Below the pieces are notes generated by a model. That model saw only the letters and a program-made list of their open reading frames with translations. It ran no database searches and was not told where the DNA came from. The translations under genes and the position numbers were made by a program. From the NCBI GenBank assembly GCA_002350445.1, contig DEEV01000044.1:14151-20939 (forward strand): 6,789 bases of DNA, read 5' to 3'. This document shows, in pieces, positions 1 to 5,584 of this stretch (position 1 is the first letter of the stretch; each line of letters opens with the position of its first letter). The DNA is from Treponema sp. UBA2869 (GTDB lineage Bacteria > Spirochaetota > Spirochaetia > Treponematales > Treponemataceae).

Positions 1-25
1 ATCCTTTTGGTTTTACTGGTGGCAT
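1..25 (-). CDS. Start of probable partner ABC half-exporter, truncated by window edge
   Basis: An ATG at 25 opens a frame reading MPPVKPKG before the window ends. It is preceded by a good Shine-Dalgarno (AGGAAG, 5-nt spacer) and begins 15 nt after the stop of the upstream ABC gene, so a translated gene clearly starts here. Identity is inferred. The upstream ABC protein carries the hallmarks of the degenerate subunit of a heterodimeric exporter, and such genes are usually followed directly by the gene for the catalytically intact subunit. Those partners often begin with a short Pro/Gly/basic-rich tail before the first membrane helix, and MPPVKPKG fits. Eight residues cannot prove the family. 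Confidence 0.6.
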
Positions 26-30
26 AAAAA

Positions 31-36
31 CTTCCT
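31..36 (-). promoter_or_regulatory. Ribosome binding site of the left-edge gene
   Basis: On the minus strand AGGAAG lies 5 nt upstream of the ATG at 25, inside the 15-nt gap after the ABC stop codon. It is one of the two clearest Shine-Dalgarno sequences in the window and is the main evidence that the truncated frame at the edge is a real gene. Confidence 0.7.
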
Positions 37-40
37 TTTA

Positions 41-1789
41 TTAGGATAAATCGGCATCGCCGCTACCCTGCTGCTGAGATTCAAAAACCTCGCGGTATAT
101 TTCATTATTTTCCAGCAGCCACGAATGTGTTCCGCAGCCGTTTATTTTTCCATCTTCCATTACAAAAATGATGTCTGCATCTTTTACAGAAGATATTCTC
201 TGTGCAATTATGATTTTTGTTGTTTCGTGCACAAGCTGTTTTAGAGCTGTTCTTATACGAGCTTCTGTTGCAGTATCTACAGCCGAAGTACTATCGTCAA
301 GAATAAGAATTTTTGGATTTTTTAAGAGAGCCCGGGCAATACAAAGCCTTTGCTTCTGTCCACCGGAAACATTTACACCGCCCTGTCCCAGCACTGTATC
401 ATAGCCTAGCGAAAAGGAGCGTATAAATGAATCTGCATCAGCAGCCTTACATGCCTGAACAATCTGTTCATCAGTTGCATTTTCGTTTCCCCAAAGCAGA
501 TTTTCTCTGATTGTACCTGTAAATAAAACATTTTTTTGAAGAACCATTGAAACTGAATCACGAAGCACTTCAAGGTCGTAATTACGGACATCTTCACCGC
601 CAACCTTCACACAACCTTCAAGACAATCATAAAGGCGCGGAACAAGTGAAACCAGAGTTGTTTTTGACGAACCTGTTCCACCGATTATTCCCACAGTCTG
701 ACCGCTTTGAATTTTAAGATTAATATTTTCAAGGACACAGTTTGCTTTTTCGGCAGTATAGCTGAAATTTACATTACAAAATTCAATGCTTCCATTCTTT
801 ACCTGCTTAACGGCATTTTCCGGCGAAACAATAGAAGGCTCTTCGTCAAGAACTTCGCAAATTCGCTTTATTGAAGCCCGAACCATTACTGTAGAAACAA
901 AAACCATACCGAGCATCATAAGAGACATAAGAATTTGCATTACATAAGTAAAGAAACTTACAAGCTGACCGGGCAGCATTGTTCCAAAAATCACTTTATG
1001 ACCGCCAAACCATACAACTGCCGCAATGGAAAGATACATTACAAGCTGCATCACCGGCATTAAAAATATAATCACTTTTTCTGCATGAACCTGCGCCTTA
1101 CGAACAGCATCACACGCCTTTGTAAATTTTTCTTCTTCAAATTTTTCGCGGACAAAAGCTTTTACAATTCTTATTCCAATCAAATTTTCCTGAACCGACG
1201 CATTAAGCGTATCGTATTTTTTCATCAAATCTGAAAAGCGGGGATACGCTAGTGAAGACAAACCGAGAACGGCGACCAGAAGTATTGGAATGGAAATAAA
1301 AAACAGAAAAGACAAACTTTTGTTAATATTAAAAGCCATCACAGTGCCGGCAATAAGCATAATCGGAGAACGGGCACATGATTTAATAATCATCTGAAAT
1401 GTATTCTGGCACATTGTTACATCTGTTGTGAGCCTTGTAACCAGTGAAGCTGTGCTAAATTTGTCTATATTTGAAAAAGAAAAGGACTGAACCTTTGCAA
1501 ACAATCTGTTTCTAAGATGATGAGAAAGCCCCTGAGAAGCTCCGGCCGCAAAATACGAGCCAAAACAGCCACTGCACAGAGAAGCCAGCGAAATAAAAAC
1601 CATTAAAAGACCTGTTTTTACAATGTACGGAATATTTCTGTCTGCTACGCCGTTATCTATGATTTTTGAAAACAAAAACGGAATGAACACCTCGAGTATA
1701 ACTTCTACAACCATTACAAGCGGTGTAAAAAAAGTTTTTGCTATATATTTCTTTTCAATTCCATCAAAAAGCTTTCTTATATTTGACAT
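41..1789 (-). CDS. ABC exporter half-transporter, degenerate (TM287-like) subunit of a probable heterodimer
   Basis: The predicted protein is a 582-residue membrane transporter with fused permease and ATPase, the usual size for type IV (B-family) ABC exporters. About six membrane helices can be seen (roughly residues 22-42, 58-80, 134-153, 160-182, 240-262, 275-297), with a coupling-helix region near 202-212. The ATPase domain has a Walker A motif GGTGSSKT at 370-377 (Ser in place of the last Gly), Q-loop Gln418, signature VSGGQ 474-478, Walker B ILILDD 494-499, D-loop SAVD 502-505 and a switch region with Gln530. Asp499 replaces the catalytic Glu and Gln530 replaces the usual His. From family knowledge, this combination marks the degenerate nucleotide site of heterodimeric exporters such as TM287/288 and BmrC/BmrD. 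A partner gene appears to start 15 nt downstream. Substrate is unknown; multidrug, lipid or peptide export are all possible. The ATG at 1789 was chosen because MSNIRKLF is a typical N-terminus. An in-frame ATG at 1825 would add 12 atypical residues (MHCKLHFHYTER), though it has an AAGG 7 nt upstream. Confidence 0.93.
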   Translation of the reverse strand: MSNIRKLFDGIEKKYIAKTFFTPLVMVVEVILEVFIPFLFSKIIDNGVADRNIPYIVKTGLLMVFISLASLCSGCFGSYFAAGASQGLSHHLRNRLFAKVQSFSFSNIDKFSTASLVTRLTTDVTMCQNTFQMIIKSCARSPIMLIAGTVMAFNINKSLSFLFFISIPILLVAVLGLSSLAYPRFSDLMKKYDTLNASVQENLIGIRIVKAFVREKFEEEKFTKACDAVRKAQVHAEKVIIFLMPVMQLVMYLSIAAVVWFGGHKVIFGTMLPGQLVSFFTYVMQILMSLMMLGMVFVSTVMVRASIKRICEVLDEEPSIVSPENAVKQVKNGSIEFCNVNFSYTAEKANCVLENINLKIQSGQTVGIIGGTGSSKTTLVSLVPRLYDCLEGCVKVGGEDVRNYDLEVLRDSVSMVLQKNVLFTGTIRENLLWGNENATDEQIVQACKAADADSFIRSFSLGYDTVLGQGGVNVSGGQKQRLCIARALLKNPKILILDDSTSAVDTATEARIRTALKQLVHETTKIIIAQRISSVKDADIIFVMEDGKINGCGTHSWLLENNEIYREVFESQQQGSGDADLS

Positions 1790-1795
1790 TCGCTC

Positions 1796-1825
1796 AGTAT
1801 AATGAAAATGCAGTTTACAATGCAA
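1796..1825 (-). promoter_or_regulatory. Candidate promoter for the ABC exporter gene
   Basis: On the minus strand TTGCAT (1825-1820) and TATACT (1801-1796) are separated by 18 bp. The -10 matches the sigma-70 consensus at five of six positions; the -35 keeps only the TTG. Transcription would begin about 6-8 nt after the -10, essentially at the ATG at 1789, giving a leaderless or nearly leaderless message. This agrees with the lack of a convincing Shine-Dalgarno before that ATG. Chance matches are common in AT-rich DNA. Confidence 0.3.
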
Positions 1826-1827
1826 TT

Positions 1828-1850
1828 GCCTTAAAAAAGGCTCCTGCCTC
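1828..1850 (-). terminator. Weak terminator-like hairpin with alternative pairing
   Basis: Eight nucleotides after the stop codon of the unknown membrane-protein gene, the minus strand holds AGGC-AGGA-GCCT, a 4-bp GC-rich stem with a tetraloop, followed by five more T residues (1837-1833). The GCCTT arm can instead pair with AAGGC just downstream across a T4 loop (1841-1828). The first form resembles a minimal intrinsic terminator and the second would remove it. Both stems are short, so terminator function is doubtful. If real, it would reduce read-through from the hflKC operon into the ABC genes. Confidence 0.25.
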
Positions 1851-1857
1851 GAGTTCT

Positions 1858-3492
1858 TTATTCTGACTTTTCAATAATTAAAGCCTGTTCAGAAGGCAGC
1901 CAGCTGTATTTTGTACGAAGCTCGTTTACCGCAGAAATAACATCGCCGCCATTTTTTTCAAGAAGGGCAAAATATTCGTTCTTAAAAGAATCCTGATTTA
2001 TATCTGCATTAACTTTCCGGTTTATAATATCTGTAACAACCCAACAGCCTTTTTTAAAGACAAGAACAAAAGTCTCTTCTATATCATCAACCAGAAGATT
2101 GTTTTCTTCGCCCTCAGAATGAACAAGATAATACTGAACTTTATGCACAGACTGCATTCCATTCTCAACAGTTACATCACCTTCCTTTTCAACAGGAAGA
2201 GGATTATCATCTATTTTATTTGCCTTTACATTAAGCTCGTAAGGGACACCATCTATGCGTACATTCGTAATACCGTAAAGCCCCGAAAGCGGATCTTTTT
2301 GGGCGCTGGTAACGTAATACAGCCAGTTTTCCATAGAAGCAATGCCGTTATCACGGTAATAAATTTCGCGGTTTTTACTTGTCACAAAAATCTGAGAAAC
2401 TGAATCTGCATATTTCTGAGGAACACGACCGTTTATTATATTCTGCAAAAAAGGAAGATCCTTTTTGTTTACAGCCTTAAAAAAGCACTGCACTGTCTGA
2501 ATCGAATTAAGACCCTTTGAAGTAAATTCACCGCGCCGCGATTTCTGGATAGATTTTCCAAACATAAAAGCAAAAATTACCGCGCAAACGCAGACCGCGA
2601 ACAACGTGGAATTACGGCGGAACAGTCTGCGGGTATTTAACGCAAGCCGCTGATTCTTTTTGAATGAATCGGCAGTTGTGCCCAAAACTTTTTCACTTTC
2701 AGAAGCAGTCACAACTTCGAAATCTTCTGAATCAAGTGCCGAAATCGGGAAAATATAATCGTCCTTCCGAACGGCAAATTTTTCATCATCTTCGGATAAA
2801 GCCCTAAGCCCCAGTGCATTGTTTATATTTGCCGCAAAAGACGACGTCAAGTTTCTTGCATAATACTGCACAGGAATAAAATTTTTATCCCGAAGCTCTT
2901 CAAAACGGGTATTTTTGTTTGTTTCAGGAAAAGGTGCACACCCCGTAAGCATTTTGTATACAAATGCTGCACGCATAAAACTTAGCGCATATCTGTCGCG
3001 CAAAGATTCATTTACCCAATTTAAATAAAGTTCAGAAAAAAGTTTACTTTCAAGTGTAGAAGCCGCATTTTCAAAAAGTTCAGGAGGCAAAAAAAGAATC
3101 CTGTTATCTTTTGATTCACTCTCAATAATTATTGCACCTGAACCTGTTGCAGAAAGAGGAATCTTATTTTTAACCGCAATCTCAGTAGCAAGACAGACTT
3201 TTTTTACAGAAGTTTCAATTACCGTTTTGTTTTCACTTTCAAAAACTGAATAAAGTGTTTCTGCCTTATCTGAAAGAGGATTTTCTCCCTCAAAATAAAC
3301 AAAATCAGCACCAGCTTCTGTTCCAGACTTTATATCTGAAAATGCCCATTCATGAAACTCATTTCCATCAAAATAAAAGCCCTTATAGTTTTCTACCGAC
3401 GAAAAATGAGTTTTTCCAAATGCAATTTCATTCAGTCCGGAATTTAGCCTTATTCTGCCACCTTCAATTGAAGCAAGATTCATTTTTGCCAT
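1858..3492 (-). CDS. Single-span membrane protein of unknown function, possible pseudokinase-like plus NTF2-like halves
   Basis: I do not recognise a named family for this 544-residue protein. What can be seen is one strong hydrophobic segment at about 295-313, flanked by RRLFRR (289-293 region) and by KSIQKSRR, with no N-terminal signal peptide. The N-terminal half is probably cytoplasmic. Within it, FLPPELFE (134-141) followed by SFMRAAFVYKMLTGCAPFP (171-189) resembles the APE motif and the helix-F/LTG-PPF region of a protein-kinase C-lobe. I find no glycine loop, VAIK lysine, HRD aspartate or DFG, so catalysis is unlikely. After the membrane segment, TVQCFFKAVNKKDLPFL (333-349) and a late strand VLVFKKGCWVVTDI (476-489) are the pattern of NTF2-like/SnoaL-type domains. 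The ATG lies one base after the hflC stop (TAATATG), so translation is probably coupled; the nearby Shine-Dalgarno is weak. The ATG at 3483 is an alternative start. The operon position suggests a role with HflK/HflC. The gene call is firm and both domain guesses are tentative. Confidence 0.9.
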   Translation of the reverse strand: MAKMNLASIEGGRIRLNSGLNEIAFGKTHFSSVENYKGFYFDGNEFHEWAFSDIKSGTEAGADFVYFEGENPLSDKAETLYSVFESENKTVIETSVKKVCLATEIAVKNKIPLSATGSGAIIIESESKDNRILFLPPELFENAASTLESKLFSELYLNWVNESLRDRYALSFMRAAFVYKMLTGCAPFPETNKNTRFEELRDKNFIPVQYYARNLTSSFAANINNALGLRALSEDDEKFAVRKDDYIFPISALDSEDFEVVTASESEKVLGTTADSFKKNQRLALNTRRLFRRNSTLFAVCVCAVIFAFMFGKSIQKSRRGEFTSKGLNSIQTVQCFFKAVNKKDLPFLQNIINGRVPQKYADSVSQIFVTSKNREIYYRDNGIASMENWLYYVTSAQKDPLSGLYGITNVRIDGVPYELNVKANKIDDNPLPVEKEGDVTVENGMQSVHKVQYYLVHSEGEENNLLVDDIEETFVLVFKKGCWVVTDIINRKVNADINQDSFKNEYFALLEKNGGDVISAVNELRTKYSWLPSEQALIIEKSE

Positions 3493-3493
3493 A

Positions 3494-4480
3494 TTACTTT
3501 CGTCCGTTCGCAGAATATAAATACTTAAAGTAATCCATATTTGTACTATAAGTTGCAGGATAATCCTTTAAGTTCTGTTTGTAAGATTCCATACTTTTCC
3601 AGAAAGCATAAAATTCAGGGTCTTTATTATAAGCCGCAGCGTAAATTGCCGCTGCCTGAGCATCTGCCGTACCTTTTATTTCCTCTGAGCGGCGGTATGC
3701 CTCCGAAGAAATTGTTCGCTTATCGCTGTCAAGCTTACCAAGCCATTCAGCTTTTTTACCTTCTCCACGAGAACGGTAAGCCTGGGCAAACTGATTTCGG
3801 TCTTTTATCATTCGGTTATAAACTGATTCTGTAAGTTCATCCGAATATTTTATCTGTCGCGGAAGAATATCAATAAGTTCAATTCCATATTCAGGAACAA
3901 GTTTACATGCTTCTGCAAGCATTTCCTTACATAAAACACCACGACCTTTTAAAATAAGTTCATTTTCTACATTTGTGTTAATAAGAGCTTCAATCTCTTT
4001 AGTATCTTCATCCGTCTGCTGATTTTCAGATTTCAAATCATTTATAACATTAGAGCTGCGAACTATTTCACTAAGACGGTTTTGAGTAATAACAGTTCTC
4101 GTTGAAGAATCAATAATATCACTAAGACGATTATAAGCATTGTCCATGATTGTAAGGCTCTGATAAAATTTTACAGGATCTGCTATGCGCCAGCGCGAAG
4201 TTGTATCTACAATAATAAACTGATTTTCTTTTGTTGGAATTCGCTGTTCGTCTCCATCAAGAGAAAGCACAAGCTTAGAATAAGTAGTGATTTTATCGAT
4301 AAACGGAATCTTAAAATAAAGACCGGCATCTGTATGAGAATCTACAATTTCGCCAAAACGAGTAACAACAACCTGAGAACCTTCTTCTACTATATAAAAA
4401 GGTCCCATTGAAAAGAATAAAACTGCAAAAACTGCAAGTGCAAAAATTTTTGAAAATGATTTCTTTGATGACTTTGACAT
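3494..4480 (-). CDS. hflC: HflC, SPFH-domain subunit of the HflKC modulator of FtsH
   Basis: This 328-residue protein (E. coli HflC is about 334) has a short basic N-terminus (MSKSSKKSFSK), a membrane anchor at about 11-30, then a prohibitin/SPFH domain beginning with FYIVEEGSQVVVTRFGEI and DAGLYFKIPFIDKI (51-64). HflC-specific features are IIVDTTSRWRIADP (89-102) and the helical stretch RSRGEGKKAEWLGKL (236-250), followed by SSEAYRRSEEIKGTADA and AYNKDPEFYAFWKSMESY (283-300). In other bacteria HflC pairs with HflK in a large membrane-attached cage around FtsH and limits its access to membrane substrates; the SPFH domain lies on the periplasmic side. The gene starts 9 nt after hflK and is preceded by a strong AGGGAG that overlaps the hflK stop codon. 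The segment at about 150-170 is acidic and polar (SENQQTDEDTKE) and is probably a variable insertion. Nothing looks broken. Confidence 0.96.
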   Translation of the reverse strand: MSKSSKKSFSKIFALAVFAVLFFSMGPFYIVEEGSQVVVTRFGEIVDSHTDAGLYFKIPFIDKITTYSKLVLSLDGDEQRIPTKENQFIIVDTTSRWRIADPVKFYQSLTIMDNAYNRLSDIIDSSTRTVITQNRLSEIVRSSNVINDLKSENQQTDEDTKEIEALINTNVENELILKGRGVLCKEMLAEACKLVPEYGIELIDILPRQIKYSDELTESVYNRMIKDRNQFAQAYRSRGEGKKAEWLGKLDSDKRTISSEAYRRSEEIKGTADAQAAAIYAAAYNKDPEFYAFWKSMESYKQNLKDYPATYSTNMDYFKYLYSANGRK

Positions 4481-4485
4481 ATTTT

Positions 4486-4491
4486 CTCCCT
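4486..4491 (-). promoter_or_regulatory. Ribosome binding site of hflC, overlapping the hflK stop codon
   Basis: On the minus strand AGGGAG lies 5 nt before the hflC ATG, and its AG is the end of the hflK stop codon TAG (4492-4490). Ribosomes terminating on hflK therefore finish on top of the hflC initiation site. This should couple translation and help keep the two subunits in balanced amounts, as expected for partners in one complex. Confidence 0.75.
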
Positions 4492-5437
4492 AATTATTCT
4501 TAAACTGTTTTACCGGAACAAGATTTTCAAGCTTACCATCAATAAGTTCTGGCTTTGTTTTTCCACCAAAAATTTCGTCCATAGTTTCAAGGTAAATTCG
4601 TTCTTTTGTAACCTTTGGTGAACGGCGGTATTCTTCGTAAACTGCATTAAAACGGGCAACATCACCTTTTGCCATATTAACACGCTCTGCTGCATAACCT
4701 TCTGCAATATGAATTATCTGATCAGCTTCGCCCTGCGCACGAGGAATTTCTGCATTATAAGCTTCTTTTCCTTCATTAATAAAACGATTCATATCCTGAA
4801 TTGCCTTATTTGCATCTTCAAAGGCTGCCTGAACACCACTTGGAGGCACAATATTCTGCAGCTTTACAGCAAAGACATTTATACCAAGCCCAAGCTGATT
4901 GAAATTTTCATTCATCATTTCCAGTGCCTGATTTTCAATTGCCGAACGCTCACTACCCATAACATCAAGAATTGCACGGTCGCCTACAAGGGTATTAATT
5001 GCAGAACGAGAAATGTCACGAATTGTCTGCTTCTTTTCGTAAACACCAAAAAGCCACTGTTTAGGATCAACAATTCGGTACTGAATAATCCATTCAACAT
5101 CTACAATATTAAGATCGCCGGTAAGCATTGTACTTTCTGCAGAAATATTGTTTTTATATTCATTATTACGTCCGGCTTTTACTGTTTTAAAACCAAACTG
5201 TTCTGTCTGAACAACTTTTACAGGAACCGTATAAGTTTTGTCTATTCCAAACGGAAGCTTAAAGTGAAGTCCTGCATTTACAGTCTGATTGTATTTACCA
5301 AACCTGGTTACAACGACACTTTCTGTTTCGTCAACAACATAAAAACTTGAAAAAGCCGCAATTGCAGCAACAGCAAGAATAACAAGCGTACAAAGAGTTT
5401 TTGAACCGAAACTCTTTAATTTTTTTAAATCAGGCAT
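4490..5437 (-). CDS. hflK: HflK, SPFH-domain subunit of the HflKC modulator of FtsH
   Basis: This is a 315-residue membrane-anchored SPFH protein. It has a basic N-terminus (MPDLKKLKSFGSK), a hydrophobic helix at about 14-33, then FYVVDETESVVVTRFGKY (32-49) and NAGLHFKLPFGID (54-66), the usual entry to the SPFH domain. HflK-type features are MLTGDLNIVDVEWIIQYRI (104-122) and NIVPPSGVQAAFEDANKAIQD (195-215), then AEGYAAERVNMAKGDVARF (245-263) and a terminal VTKERIYLETM (276-286). E. coli HflK is about 419 residues; this form lacks the long Gly-rich cytoplasmic N-terminus, as many non-proteobacterial HflK proteins do. With HflC it would form the complex around FtsH. A GTG at 5455 would extend the frame by six residues. 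The ATG at 5437 is preferred because the GAGG overlapping that GTG can serve as its Shine-Dalgarno, although at a long 12-nt spacing, and nothing comparable precedes the GTG. It is first in the operon with hflC and the unknown membrane protein. Confidence 0.95.
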   Translation of the reverse strand: MPDLKKLKSFGSKTLCTLVILAVAAIAAFSSFYVVDETESVVVTRFGKYNQTVNAGLHFKLPFGIDKTYTVPVKVVQTEQFGFKTVKAGRNNEYKNNISAESTMLTGDLNIVDVEWIIQYRIVDPKQWLFGVYEKKQTIRDISRSAINTLVGDRAILDVMGSERSAIENQALEMMNENFNQLGLGINVFAVKLQNIVPPSGVQAAFEDANKAIQDMNRFINEGKEAYNAEIPRAQGEADQIIHIAEGYAAERVNMAKGDVARFNAVYEEYRRSPKVTKERIYLETMDEIFGGKTKPELIDGKLENLVPVKQFKNN

Positions 5438-5487
5438 AATCTTTTCAAACCTCACTTAATTTACAAGTCATTAAAAACTTTTAATTT

Positions 5488-5541
5488 TTTATATTATGTA
5501 TTAAAAATAACGGCAAGGCACAAAAAAAACAAGAAAAAAAA
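5488..5541 (-). promoter_or_regulatory. Candidate promoter of the hflK operon with upstream A/T tracts
   Basis: On the minus strand TTGCCG (5516-5511) and TATAAA (5493-5488) are spaced by 17 bp, a reasonable sigma-70 match (four of six and five of six). Initiation would fall near 5481, leaving a leader of about 44 nt before the hflK ATG. Directly upstream, two A8 tracts on the plus strand (5522-5529 and 5534-5541) start 12 bp apart and lie at about -41 to -60, the position of an UP element. Matched from sequence only; the region is very AT-rich, so the site is plausible rather than certain. Confidence 0.4.
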
Positions 5542-5547
5542 TATGAT

Positions 5548-5576
5548 TTGCAAAATCTTAAATATCATCAGATAAT
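5548..5576 (+). promoter_or_regulatory. Candidate promoter of the right-hand gene
   Basis: TTGCAA (5548-5553) and GATAAT (5571-5576) are separated by 17 bp. The -10 matches consensus at five of six positions and the -35 at four of six. The -10 ends 8 nt before the ATG at 5585, so the transcript would start at or within a few bases of that codon, and no Shine-Dalgarno is present. If this promoter is used, the ATG at 5585 is the start and the in-frame ATG at 5579 would be left out of the message. Confidence 0.3.
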
Positions 5577-5584
5577 GAATGAGT

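Noticed and set aside
168..603. Short open frames on both strands inside the ABC ATPase domain
   Set aside because: They overlap the Walker and signature regions of a clear ABC protein in other frames and have no independent support.
1858..3492. Calling the membrane protein an active Ser/Thr kinase of PknB type
   Set aside because: Only a C-lobe-like pattern can be seen. The glycine loop, the VAIK lysine, the HRD aspartate and the DFG are missing, and the extracytoplasmic part is not PASTA-like.
3255..3533. 92-codon plus-strand frame opposite the start of the unknown membrane-protein gene
   Set aside because: Low-complexity product rich in His, Gln, Phe and Leu, fully antisense to a long convincing frame and spanning the hflC junction, with no initiation signal.
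4709..5350. 213-codon open frame on the plus strand opposite hflK
   Set aside because: It lies entirely antisense to a well-conserved hflK. Its product is a Cys/Asn/Ile/Phe-rich string without domain structure, and it has no ribosome site. It is a by-product of the hflK codon usage.
5435..5455. GTG at 5455 as the hflK start
   Set aside because: No Shine-Dalgarno precedes it, and the GAGG that overlaps it can serve the ATG at 5437. The six extra residues add nothing typical of HflK. It remains possible.
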